Assembly (NCBI GenBank): GCA_017506865.1
Contig: JAFCMP010000190.1
Coordinates: 744,001 to 808,000, forward strand
Length of the DNA stretch: 64,000 nt
Origin: Tribonema minus
Lineage: Eukaryota > Sar > Xanthophyceae > Tribonematales > Tribonemataceae
Reading direction: 5' to 3'
Below, one piece after another: positions 33,101 through 42,774 of this stretch (the stretch's first letter is position 1; every line of letters begins with the position of its first letter). Position numbers and translations under genes: made by a program. The notes beneath the pieces are model-generated. The model did not search any database and was not told the DNA's origin. It worked only from the letters and a program-made list of their open reading frames with translations.

Positions 33101-33201
33101 GCGGCGGCGCTGGCTACCACGGCGACAGCCACGGCGGCGGCGGCGGCGGCCTCCCGGCCAAGCCCGCCATGGGCCTGCGCGGCACTGGCACCGTGTACTA
33201 G
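24190..33201 (+). CDS. Secreted haem peroxidase with Ser/Asp/His/Gly-rich tail, twelve exons
   Basis: Exons: 24190-24274, 24680-24807, 25362-25471, 25902-26085, 26457-26546, 27058-27149, 27708-27859, 28471-28639, 29555-29652, 30398-30501, 31248-31496, 32950-33201; 1713 nt, 570 aa, in frame throughout. Residues 1-25 form a signal peptide (RTALVALLLSVYGLTSVAG), so the product is exported. The plant/fungal/bacterial peroxidase fold is shown by the distal site LRASFHDCGT (Arg100, His104), CGGCNGSIKQE, the segment ADMLSIMGLLAVKVTGG, the proximal LSGAHTLG (His283) and GPLDSTPFKFDGKYF. These features mix APX/CcP-like and fungal class II-like traits. Leu302 stands where CcP/APX have the catalytic Trp. 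The reaction should be H2O2-dependent one-electron oxidation. Residues about 405-570 form a tail with SDD/SSDD clusters, His/Lys (DHHHKKHGKRHDSS) and Gly/His repeats ending in AMGLRGTGTVY. Such tails suit metal or mineral binding at a wall or scale, which is inference. It also carries many exon-edge arrays and a hAT insertion. Confidence 0.93.
26110..26280. repeat. Two-copy intronic tandem repeat, peroxidase intron 4
   Basis: Two units of about 85 bp, each with GCGGCGGCGAGCGACTCACG, then (A/T)CAA.TTGAAGT(C/T)TGGTGCCTC, then AGTA.TTTGCGAT. They begin just after the donor of exon 4. Confidence 0.75.
26955..27110 (+). repeat. Duplicated exon 6 acceptor edge, peroxidase intron 5
   Basis: The sequence around the exon 6 acceptor (GCCTGTGTGCCTGCTGCAGA then CAAACGCCGACATGCTGTCT, junction 27057/27058) has a copy at 26955-27010. 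There CAG is changed to CGG, which removes the pseudo-acceptor. Confidence 0.85.
28560..29012 (+). repeat. Three-copy array of exon 8 donor edge, peroxidase intron 8
   Basis: The exon 8 end (TACTTTGCCGAGGTGGTCTA ... GGCTTTGCATCTGACAG|GTGCGCT, junction 28639/28640) recurs at 28743-28812 and 28924-29005. Each copy keeps CATCTGACAGGTGCGCTCC. The period is about 178 bp. Small deletions in the copies break the reading frame. Confidence 0.9.
30235..30380. repeat. Short tandem repeat of ~27 bp before exon 10, peroxidase
   Basis: Four or five imperfect units of the type CTGACTGCA.AATCTGCTGTGACCC lie just upstream of the exon 10 acceptor. They give repeated pyrimidine-rich segments in place of a single polypyrimidine tract. 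Confidence 0.75.
30455..30835 (+). repeat. Four-copy array of exon 10 donor edge, peroxidase intron 10
   Basis: The true edge (TACAAGTTCAAGCACGACTT...GCCTTCCAG|GTGAGC, junction 30501/30502) is repeated at about 30559-30600, 30674-30718 and 30786-30830, with a period of about 94-115 bp. Pseudo-donors are GTGAGC, GTGAGC and GTCAGC. The intronic part GCATGAAACAACTT is copied too. Confidence 0.92.
31465..31692 (+). repeat. Duplicated exon 11 donor edge, peroxidase intron 11
   Basis: The exon 11 end (GGGAAGGACTCGTCTGACTC then GAAG|GTGCG, junction 31496/31497) and about 70 bp of intron recur once at 31590-31690. CTTGCGAGCAGCGC and CCCAGCTACACCAC are shared. Confidence 0.88.
31703..32434. mobile_element. 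hAT-like non-autonomous transposon with 8-bp target duplication
   Basis: The left end is TAGGGTTGGCAAAGTGCGTA and the right end, reverse complemented, TAGGGTTGGCACATGCGTA: 11 perfect terminal bases and then near match. The element is bracketed by the identical 8-mer GCTACGCG (31695-31702 and 32435-32442). Eight-bp duplications with such ends are the hallmark of the hAT superfamily. Its 732-bp body is AT-richer near the ends (TATATAC/CGTATA repeats), and no transposase motif is visible, so it is non-autonomous. It lies inside peroxidase intron 11, in the second unit of the duplicated exon 11 edge, so it inserted after that duplication. Confidence 0.85.
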
Positions 33202-34651
33202 GGCGCTTTACGCTACAGCAGCGCTCGGCAGTGGGGAGCGCTGCTGCGAACGGCGTGATTCCATAGGGTGTCATCGCGTCTTCAATCGCCGTGCTGCCGG
33301 GCCCCCCGCGGGGGCTGCGCGCTGCCGCCGCAGCCGGTGCGCGCGGGCGCCGTTCGCTGCGGGACTGTGCTGCGCAGCTGCGGCGCCCAGCCCGGTGCGC
33401 CAACCTTCCTTCCCCTGCTCGTGCGCCGTCCGCTCACGCAGGCCCGTTGCGGCGAGGCTGCTTCTCATCAGTGCTCAGAAGTGCATTGCGGGGTGTGTGT
33501 GAGGAGTGCGCTGCGATGCGGCAGAATGTATGCGCGCTCGCGGCGTTGATTGTTGTTTGAGGTATAGGTGGGTTTTCTACACCTTAGCCCTGTCATTGAG
33601 GCTGTCAAGGTACAAGTGGCGGTGTCCGTGCTGTGCGTGATGCGCACCAGGTGATTGAGCGGTGAAGCGTCGTCACCCCCCCGGGGGGGGGCCTTGCTGC
33701 TCGCTGCCACTTGTCTGCTGGCTGCTCTACCTCCCCCCCGCGGGCACATCTGGCGCGCACGCAAGGCGCAGCGTCCATACCAGTTGTCAGTAGAGCTGGG
33801 GGGGGGGGGGTAGCAGGGCGGCTTAGTGGCCGTGTCCTGGCTTAGGCGTTTAGATGAAAGTAGATTGGCGTGCGTGTTGCGGTGCCGGTGACCTCCATGA
33901 CTGCCGCCGCGTTGTCTGGGAATACACGTGTTTGCTCCGTGGCAATACTGGTCTGTCGCATACGTTGCGTCTCCACAATACACTGCGCTACCTGCAAAAG
34001 GATGCGTGTCATAATTGATCGTTGAAAGATTGTACCTGTGGACTCGCGCACAGAAATGGACGTAGGGGACGCGGCTGTCGCGTGTGCACACAGCGCAACA
34101 GTTACGCAGATGCAGCCCCTGCACAATCACCACGCGACTCACATTGTCTTTCACACATGTTCAGCACCACATGCAGAAGCTGTCTGAGAGCTGTGGGGTG
34201 CTGTTGTGGGGAAGCGAGCATACATGTGCTACTCTGAAGCATGTAATATCCTTGCTGGAGGCCCTGAATTGTCCCTTTCTGGCGACACTGGGGGCGAAAC
34301 CACCCCTGTTTGTGCATGTCTGCATACTGGTACACTGGGTGGGCTAGATGTGACCACAGCCCGATTGCAGATGCACCCCCCCCCCTTGCGCCACTCATTT
34401 CAACCACGGGTGTATTGCCCGCACTCGAGCGAGCTTGCGCTGGACCATGTTCTGCACGTGTGTGTGTCATGTCATGCCTGCCGGGTGGGAGTGTGCTATG
34501 AGCTTGCAGCCGCGCATCATGGGCAGAACGGCGCTCGCTCAGTGTGCAAGCATGGTAGACTTGTGCTCCACCTCACCCAAAGCAGCACATGTCGCAACAG
34601 CAAGCACAGTAATCTGAAGCAACAGCATACAAAAAAGACATGGCCACTGGC
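33202..34651. other. Convergent 3' interval, peroxidase / AAMP-like gene
   Basis: 1.45 kb between two stop codons. C/G homopolymer runs occur at about 33677-33688 and 33799-33810. I see no conserved coding segment. It should hold both 3' UTRs. Confidence 0.4.
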
Positions 34652-37600
34652 CTATAAATCCATTGCTTCCGATACCGCCGGCACCGCCGCTGCCGGCGCT
34701 GGCGGCGCGTCAACTTCAATGTTGAACACCTTGGCGGTACCGTCATCGGAGGCGGCGGCTATCCACCCTGTGCTCCCCTCAGACACGTATAGGTCGAGAT
34801 CGAGCGCCATGTCGCGGTGCCCCGTGTACGTGCGCGCGCACGCGCCGGAGAGCGCGTCCCACGCGCGCAGCGCGCCGTCGGCGCACGCCGTGTAGAGCGT
34901 CGGGAGGCGCGGGTGCCAGCGCAGCCGCGTCACGCCCGCGGGGTGCCTGCACGTGTGCCGGCAAAGGCCGCTCTGGAGGTCCCAGATCTGAGACGGGGAG
35001 GGGGGTGGGGCGGGGATGCAGGTGAACTTTGGCGTTGTGCAGATGATGTGTACAGGGATATGCACGTCCCGAATGTGTGTACTGCACATGCGGCATGGGG
35101 GGTACTGATCAGCACAGCCGCGTCACGCCCGCAGGGTGGCGGCATGTGTGCCGGCACAGGCCGCTCTGGAGGTCCCAGATCTGGGGGGCACGGTGGGGAT
35201 GCAGGTGAAGTTCGGTGCTGTGCAGGTGATGTGTTCATAGCATGCATAACCCAAATACTTCGAGGTATGCAATTTGACACAGGCGTGTAACGCCAAGGGG
35301 CCAGCGCGCTTGCCATCACAGCCCGCTCTGAAGGCCCCAGATGTGCCCAGGCGTGATGAAGGCACACTCAGGAAGGCGCGCGCGATGCAATCTCAAGTGA
35401 CAGATTTGGAGTTGCTTCAAACAGGACGAATGTCAGCACCTGACTTCGTATGCTGCGCAGTAATGATCACAACACCAGGGTGACACTCCACGCAATGCCT
35501 ACGCATGTGCCGGCACAGCCGCCTTTAAATGTCCCAGATCAAAGTAGTATTTACAGAGGGGGGCGCGACATGGGCGCAGTCAGACAAGTGCGCGCTATGC
35601 AATTGAAATTCGCAATGTATGCCAAGGGTGTGATTCGCCAACTGCATACGCTGTGAACTGGTGATGTGTTGAGCGTCATGATGATCACTGCGGGTTTAGG
35701 GTTAGGGTTAGGATTAGGGTTAGGATTAGGTCAGACGGCTTTAGTTTTAGTTCGCTGTCGGTGCTGTCGAGCAACGCATCCAAGTGCTTCAACGGCAAGT
35801 CGGGCTGTTGGCCCCTCAGGAGTAGGGTCAGCACGTCAAGGAAATGGCTCAGCACCTGAACCCAACTCTGACTTTTGCTTCGTCACAGCAACTCACTCCA
35901 CACCTCAATTCACCGCATCATCATTTCCTGACCGTAACCCTACGCTGCTGGCCCTCTCGTCAGTCTAACCCCTATTTCCTCACAGACACGGGCATGTCAC
36001 CCCGCGCCTCGATCCATCTCATCAGCAGTTCCTAACCCTTATTCTACGCTGGCCTCTCACGGCCATCTCAAACAGCAGTTTCTAACCCTAATTCTACGCT
36101 GCTGGCCTCTCACCTTGAGGTACCGTCCGCGCCGCCGGTCAATTCACGCTAATTTCTGTTTCCTCGGAGCGACTCACTCCACCCTAACCCTAATCTCAAT
36201 CCACCACATCAGCAGTTCCTAACCCTAATCCAAGGCTCCTGGCGCCTCACCTTGAGGTTCCCGTCTGCGCCGCCTGTCGCGCACCACGCATGGGCGAGTC
36301 ACTCCACACCTCAATCCACCGCATCAGCAGTTAGCAACCCTGACCCTAAGCTGCTGGCCCCTCACAATAACCTCATCAGCAGTTCCTAACCCTAACCCTA
36401 AGCTGCTGGCCGCTCACCTTGAGGTTGCCATCCGCACCGCCCGTCGTGCACCAAACATGAGCGAGTCACTCCACGCCTCAACCCGCCACATCAGCAGTTT
36501 GTAACCCCAACCTAACCCTAACCCTAACCCTAACCCTTGTAACCCTAACCCTAACCTGCGCGTCTCACCTTGAGGTTGCCATCCGCGCCGCCGGTCGCGC
36601 ACCACGGCCGCACCGCGCAGAACCCCACTGCCTCCACGGAGAAGCTCGCTTCCGCTTCCATCGCGTCGTCGCCGCCGTCAGCGCCGTCGCCGCTGGTTGC
36701 TGCGCCTGCCGCCGCCGCTGCAGCAGCGACGTTCGCCGAGTGCACAAACGTGGCCAGCACGCGCTTGGTCTGATGGGGGGGGGGGGGGAGAGGGGGGGGG
36801 AGGGAGGGGGGAACAGCGGTGTGTTTGTGTGTGAGAGACAGTGCATGTCAGGAGACGATGCGTGTGGGAAGGAGCGGTGTGCAGGCAGGCGCTGACGGCG
36901 CATGCGCGTTCGACGTGATTCGCCGCTGCTTGTTGCAATCGCGAACGCCAGTTGTACCGGGATCATGAGCGACGCTCACCGCGCGGTGAGCTGAGGGACA
37001 TGTCGCGCCGCTGCATGTACCAAACGGGCGAGCGGTTGTAGCTTCGCATTGGTCGAATGTGTTAGGGGACACCCAGACGCGCTGCCGCGACGACGTAACC
37101 TTAACCCTAGTTGATCAAAAGCAGGCAGCCACATCACCCGTTTCGGAATGGATCTCGCAGTTGGGAGCGGCAATGAGTGCTTGGCCATCACAAAACCTCA
37201 TGTACGCACAAATCAGAGCCCAGAACTACCTATAGCCTGCGCACGTGAATACAGTAATGTGCATTCCAAAAGCAGCGAACCACGACAGGCTTCAACTTGG
37301 ACGCAGAAGGCCAGTCACCGCTTGCACTTGTGCGCGCGCAAGGGAATCACCTGCGCGTGCACGAGGCGCGCCGTGCCGTCCTCATTGCCGCTGAGCACTA
37401 GATGGCATGTCATCACTTGTGTTTGCTCGCCGTCCTCGCTGCCGCTGAGCACTAGATGGCATGTCACCACTTGCATTTGCTCACCTGCGCGTGCACGAGG
37501 CGCGCCGTGCCGTCCTCGCTGCCGCTGAGCACTAGATGCGCCTGCTCCGGATCCGGGTGCACCGCGAGGCAGGTCACAGGACCCTCGTGAAACCCGTGGC

Positions 37601-39373
37601 CCTTGAACGCGTGCCTGGGTAACACATAGGCATGAGAGTAGGGCGGTATGCTGCGTCATCCTGAAGTTGCATCAGCGCGCCCGAAACCACCAAGAGTTCA
37701 AACTTCAAGGGTGCACCGCGAGGCACGTCACCGCCCTCGTGAAACCCGTGCCCTTTGAACGCGTGCCTGCGCAGCATGAGCACATAGACATGCCAGAGTG
37801 GCGCGGCATGCTGCGCCAATTTGAAGTTGCAGGAACGGGCATGTATGCACCAGCACCTCAAACCACCAAGGTCAGACTTCAAGGTGTAATCATACCCCCG
37901 GGATGTGTGTCTGCTTCAAGCGGCAGGTATGCCGAGTGCCACTGCTGCTTCCGCCACTGCACTGGCCCACCGCATTCCGCATGACTGCAGCAAGGGAATC
38001 ATAGGGCTGCTCCGCCGAAGTTGGCCTGTCCTGACACCTGCACACTTCTTATGTTGCTTAGAGACATGTCAAGAACACCCGTCCTCTGCCCTGTCCTTCA
38101 CGACCAGGCCGCCTCTGATCAAATACACAGTATATGTCAAGTCAATCTCTGATCATGAGTCATGCTGGAGTTGGCGTTGATAATGCCACGCTGTGACTGA
38201 TCCTCACCCACCCGACAGATGTCTGAAACTGTACGCCTCGCAACAAAGCAACTGCGACTGCAGCCGATCCGTTTACCTCCGGTTCCGCTTGCGCTCTTCT
38301 GCGTCAATCACCAGCCTCTTGTGGCCATGAAGTGGAATGAAAACATTGTTGGCACCGGTGTCAGCGGGTCCGCTCAAACCATGCATCAGCCTCAAGCGCA
38401 TGCTCTCGCCCTCCGCTTGCTAAACCGACACGTCGCACCGACGTGTCGAGAGCCATCACTATCATCATGAAAATATGACTGACAGTCGCTGACCTACACA
38501 TGCACTGCGCCCCCCTCCCCCCCGCGCGCTGTCAAATCTCTGATATGTCCAGTGCGCTTAACAGACACACACGTCATCATACCCAGCACCCCCCTACAGC
38601 CCGCACGCGCACCTGCACTCGCCGCTCTTGGGCGCCCACACGCGCACGCTCCCGTCCTCGCCGCCCGTCACCACCGCCTTGCCGCTGCTGGTGAACGCGC
38701 CCGCGTTGACGCGCCCCTCGTGCCCCGCGAACACCCGCATGCACTCGCCGGTCGCCGCCAGCCACATCCACACGCTGCCGTCGCCGCCGCCCGCGAGCAC
38801 GACCGCGCCTTTGGGGTGCCACGTGGCCCACTCCACGTCGTCAGGGCCCTCGAGACAGAACTTGAGGGCGCCGGTGGCGGAGTCCCAGATTTGGACCCTG
38901 CCGTCGTAGCCGCCAGTGGCCGCTAGCGCGCCGTCGCAGCTGAAGGCGACGGAGCCCACGGTGTCGGTGTGGCCGCCGAGCTCGTGGCACTGGGAGACGT
39001 CGCCGTCTGCGGAGAGCGTCCACAGGAAGCCCCTGTCGTCCCCCCCCCCCGTGAGGAACTGTGTGGGCTTCGCGGGGTTGACTGCGATGCAGTAGACCAC
39101 GTCCCCGTGGCCTGAGAACGTCGCTGAGGACTGATCCGGGGGTGGAGGCGCTCCATCGGCTGCTGCGCCCTCTGCTTGCAGGAGCTCATCGTCAGAGTCG
39201 TCCGCTGGCGGGGGCTCGTCGCCTACATCGTACTCTTCTATGACATCGCTTGGATCGATGAAAGCCTCGTCATTGTCATCTCCTGCCATGCTGGAGACCT
39301 CATCTTGCGCCTCAGCATCTGCTGCTGGTTCATCAGCAGCACCGTCTGGATCTCTCACGATGAAACTGGACAT
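34652..39373 (-). CDS. AAMP: AAMP/Sqt1-type WD40-repeat protein, four exons
   Basis: Exons: 39373-38613, 37614-37485, 36769-36569, 34987-34652; 1428 nt, 475 aa, in frame (phases 2, 0, 0). An acidic N-terminus (VIEEYDVGDEPPPADDSDDE) is followed by seven or eight WD40 blades, for example FLTGGGDDRGFLWTLSADGD, ATGGYDGRVQIWDSATG, VVTGGEDGSVRVW, VLSGSEDGTARLVHAQ, CATGGADGNLKIWDLQSG and AASDDGTAKVFNIE. The acidic leader, the AKLV/ARLV-type blade and the DGTAKVF terminus match animal AAMP and yeast Sqt1. Sqt1 is a chaperone for ribosomal protein uL16; AAMP is a cytoplasmic protein linked to migration. A role in ribosome biogenesis is the best inference here. An Ala/Gly/Asp-rich loop interrupts the fifth or sixth blade (exon 3). 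The frame is open upstream to 39586, so a longer start is possible, but MSSFIVRDPDG is the better one. Introns carry exon-edge arrays. Confidence 0.9.
34910..35550 (-). repeat. Four-copy array of exon 4 acceptor edge, AAMP-like intron 3
   Basis: The true exon 4 start and acceptor (plus-strand text GCCGCTCTGGAGGTCCCAGA then TCTGAG, junction 34987/34988) is copied near 35160-35185, 35325-35345 and 35515-35540, with a period of about 180 bp. The first copy extends about 140 bp and includes GCAGCCGCGTCACGCCCGC-like exon and GATGCAGGTGAA(C/G)TT intron sequence. Confidence 0.88.
35690..36610 (-). repeat. Satellite-like array mixing exon 3 donor edge and telomere-type repeats, AAMP-like intron 3
   Basis: On plus, the exon 3 end and donor read CTCACCTTGAGGTTGCCATC then CGCGCCGCCGGTCGCGCACC (junction 36568/36569). 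Copies start near 36416, 36250 and 36115. Between them lie CACTCCAC.CCTCAATCC-(A/G)CC-CATCAGCAGTT and CCTAACCCTAA blocks. Uninterrupted CCCTAA units occur at 36515-36558, and TTAGGG units in the opposite orientation at 35698-35731. Unit length is about 140-180 bp. Confidence 0.88.
37345..37780 (-). repeat. Copies of both edges of AAMP-like exon 2 in flanking introns
   Basis: The exon 2 donor edge (plus text CACCTGCGCGTGCACGAGGC ... GCTGAGCACTAGATG, junction 37484/37485) is copied at 37348-37405 and partly at 37425-37462. The acceptor edge (CTCGTGAAACCCGTGGCCCT-TGAACGCGTGCCTG, junction 37614/37615) is copied at 37736-37775. So one 130-nt exon is flanked by degraded copies of itself on both sides. 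Confidence 0.85.
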
Positions 39374-40191
39374 GGGGCTATATATTGGGCCGTCGAAGAA
39401 GCCAGCAAATGCTGTTGCCCTAAGGACTGTTACGGAGCTATGCAAAGCAGCGAAAGACGTCCAAAGGCACGACGTAGTAGACTCCGCTCTCTCAGCCAGG
39501 CTCCTCCTTGCCTGGTTCGCCGTGTGTTCCGTACTCACAAGCTCAAACATGAAGTGAAGTTCAACTTCAACTAATGTGAGAGTCACCGTTTTCTGTGCAC
39601 CCCACCTGCAATCGAGTTGAATGCCGCGTCACCATAAGCCTAAACGGACTTGCATCCTGAGACACGCAGTAGCAGTGCCACAATCACGTAACTCGCTGTT
39701 GAGCCCCCAATCAGGTAGGCTTGCATGGTGGTACCTGTGGAAGATGGGAGAGGGGTTTTTCCCATGCACCCTCTGCCTCAACCACACGCTTTAGCTGTGC
39801 AGATAAACATGCGCTGCCGCTGCACGTCACACATCATTATTGGCACAGTTTTTCATACCTTGTTTACCCAGTCATGGAGCACCTCACGTACAAGCGACCG
39901 AGCAGCGGCAAATCAAAAAACTGAACTCGATAACCTGCTAAGGTGGGCAAGTGTGCAAAGCCGCTCTCTATTGCGCAACGCCACTGCATGCGCGCAGGCC
40001 CACAATCAGCAAGACGCACACACGAAAGAATCAAGTGGATGCCCGTGTGGTATATAAAATGTGAGAGATGGGCGCATGCAAAGGGCATCTACGGTCACTG
40101 TACACCAAGGAATGCCGTGCAAGATGTTGTACAATCTTGGACCTGCACCTGCCGTTGCCGCTGTTGCTGCCGTCGCGACTGATTGCGCCCG
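39374..40191. other. Upstream region of AAMP-like gene
   Basis: 818 bp between the stop of the small membrane-protein gene and the AAMP-like start (tandem, both minus). It should contain the AAMP-like promoter/5' UTR and the 3' UTR of its upstream neighbour. GTGAAGTTCAACTTCAACTA near 39550-39570 is a local inverted repeat. No gene seen. Confidence 0.35.
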
Positions 40192-42179
40192 TTACACAGC
40201 CATTCCGTACTGATTTTCAAGCCGCTTGTACAGCACCTGAAGAAGGGCAGTGAGTCAACAAATGCTGGTGAGTGCACGATGGCGCCAAATGCAAGGTGGT
40301 ACGTCATGCGCCAACCAGAAAGGTGAGCAGCTGCCTGTGCTCGCCATGCTCAGTGCACAAACCGTGTTGTCATCAGAAACACGCACCATGCACACTGGGC
40401 CCACGGGTGCGTCGAGTACACACACGTACGGGCACAGGTGTGCCACGCAATGGCTGTGGTCACCGGAGCACCTCTAAGTGCACCAACACAGGCTTGCCTT
40501 CATTGGGGCACCACATGCTTGTGCTTTGGCTTGTACCGCAGTCTCGATACTTTGCATGATGAGACTCTGCGTGCACCATATGTCAAACACAGGCTTTCAT
40601 TCATTGGGGTACTACGCTACCATCGTCAAGTGTGTCACGGCACGTCAGGAGCATCAACAATCCTCAACACTCACCTCATAGCGCCCAGCATACCTGCAAC
40701 GGCAGTAGCGCGCAGACCGAGACAGGCAAACGGACACAGCGCAAGTGTCAGAGACAGCACAAGTGTCAGGTGTGGCTGTTGAGAGTGCCCTCTCTAGCGC
40801 TGCATTTGCAGCGGTCTCTGTCGTCATGAAACAACCAACACAGAAGGCAACAGTAGCGGAAAAACGCATGAAAATGAACAGGAGCGTTTAGGCTTCAGTG
40901 AGGTGTGCGCAGGCCTCAGAAGCAGATGCGATGGTGTGCTGTCCGCATGGTAATGGCATCCCTAAGTAGATCGGGTCCTGAGTTAGCATTCGATGCCAAG
41001 GCGAAACTGATGCAGCAGGTGCTGCAGCGCTCTTGCAGCCATATCCAAAACACTACCACAGCGCATGAGTTTATTGGTCCTATTGTAACCAACATGGTTT
41101 CCTTTCGCCGATATACTTCGTCGTGTGCTACAGTGGCTTTAAAGCACCTTGTAATCTTGGTGGAAGCATTTGACAAGAGGGCCAGCTGACGCCAAACGCC
41201 ATCATGACAGCCAATTGACAACTTGTTCTGGTTTATGAAGGTGCTCATCTGTATGCAACAGATGACAACTCAAAACAGCAGACCTTCGTTCCATGACGTA
41301 CTTCGCTTTCTACCGATTTCATTCGATACAAACAAGATCTGTATTGTAAAGAATATATGCGCACGCGGCTTACCATCAGTCAACACATACATACATGCTC
41401 GCTGGCGCATGTGTCCATCGAGGACTTCATGCTTACTCACCGCTTCACTGTGTCCTCCACAGTGGTGAGCTTGGCAGGGTTGACCACCTCATAGAATTTG
41501 GTGAGCTTCTCCCTGTTTGCGGAGAGAAAAACGAATGTACACAAGAATGAAAGGGGAGCGGGGACTTCTGGGACGGGGGACAAGAGGGGGCTCTGCAACC
41601 CAACCTACATGCCGCACAGGAAAAACACCGTCGCCTGATACAGAACCGTCACCTGGTTTTTCGCTGCAGACCTACTGGAGTGAACCCCCGTAGTGCAAGG
41701 GGCTTGAACACAAGCTATTCTGTAGCATGGCGGCCTCAAGCAGTGCTCAAAGAGCACAGATACCTGGCCCATCTCGCAAATCAGCTGCTTTACCATGAAG
41801 GCAGCAAACAGGTGCAGTACGCAAGTTCAAGATCGTATCGCACCATCACGCACGGACCCGAAATCCCAAGGCTGCCCAGATGATGGCCGACTGGTGCCAT
41901 AGGGGCATCTACGAACGAGCCTCGACATTTCGACACAGGGAGTTATCACAGCAGCAATATGCAAAAAATCATCTACCTCCCGTTAATTGCTTTGTTGCAG
42001 TTATGTAAGTGAAACAAGACTTCAAGCAGTAACTTCAAGCGGTGACGCCGCGCGTCCCACCTGGCCCTGGCCATGTCTTTCGCGGGCTTCTCTGCGAGTG
42101 CCTGCAGCTGGAAGTAGCCGCCAACGATGAGCGCCAGCAGCGCCGCGACCAGCGCCAGCGCGTTGAGCATCCGCTTCAT
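40192..42179 (-). CDS. Small single-pass membrane protein with FY..NPxK motif, four exons including a 19-nt micro-exon
   Basis: Exons: 42179-42061, 41512-41441, 40693-40675, 40236-40192; 255 nt, 84 aa. All junctions are GT-AG and the phases agree (2, 2, 0). Residues 5-27 (LNALALVAALLALIVGGYF) form one hydrophobic helix, likely a signal anchor. The rest is a compact charged domain: KLTKFYEVVNPAKLTTVEDT, then KRYAGRYE from the micro-exon, then VLYKRLENQYGMAV. The pattern L..FY...NP.KL..V...L..Y.G....L...L...YG is one I recall in many protist proteins, including kinetoplastid ones, but I know of no established function. The micro-exon supplies exactly the Y.G.YE part, which supports the model. 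Likely location: endomembrane or mitochondrial membrane with the domain on one side. Confidence 0.75.
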
Positions 42180-42774
42180 CTTGTCGTTCGATTTCCTGCC
42201 GCGGCAGCAGCAGCGGCACCAGCAGCGCGGCGCGCACGCACATATGAGCGCTGTCACAATACTCTGAGCAGTGCCACAAGACTCTGAGCGCTGCCACAAT
42301 ACTCTGAGCGCTGAAATGAGACTCTGCAGTGATCATGCTGGTTGGTTGCCTGCCGCGGCGGCGGCAGCGCGCGCGCGTCAGAAATGGTGCAACAGTGCAA
42401 GGCGCGCGGTTGGGTGGGGTAGCGTAAGCCTGCGCACTCGCACCTACCGAAGGGCACAGACGACCATGTACACGACTGATCATATGTAACATGAGCCTGT
42501 CATAAATGACATCGTTGCTTCAATCACCAATATTCCAATACTCTTTAAACAGCCACAACATAATCAACGCTCAACACTAGCCTGTCCTGAATGACGTCAC
42601 TGATGCAATATATAATACAGTCATTGTTTCACACAGCCACAACGCGTCCACATGCCTTCTCGTGATGATTTGTTGGCGAGTGTGTATGGCGCAGGGCATT
42701 GGAGACGGCTCGAAAACGGATCTGGCCACTTGACACCTCGTGAATCAATGACTCACGACTCATCAAATCGTGAC
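42180..42774. promoter_or_regulatory. Region upstream of the small membrane-protein gene
   Basis: 595 bp between the HSPA14-like stop and this gene's start. It contains four imperfect 20-bp units of ACTCTGAGCGCTGCCACAAT type at 42249-42335, directly upstream of the start (5' UTR or promoter). No other structure is assigned. Confidence 0.45.
42249..42335. repeat. Four-unit 20-bp tandem repeat upstream of the membrane-protein start
   Basis: Units ACTCTGAGCAGTGCCACAAG, ACTCTGAGCGCTGCCACAAT and ACTCTGAGCGCTGAAATGAG plus flanking partial copies. Being 70-150 bp from the start codon, they could be repeated regulatory sites. Confidence 0.8.

Noticed and set aside
34930..35367. 145-aa minus frame with repeated GTSRAA-like units
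   Set aside because: This is an exon-edge array in AAMP-like intron 3 read through. The repeats are DNA-level copies, not protein domains.
35698..36558. Chromosome end (true telomere)
   Set aside because: The telomere-type tracts are short, interrupted, in both orientations, and lie inside an intron with coding exons on both sides.
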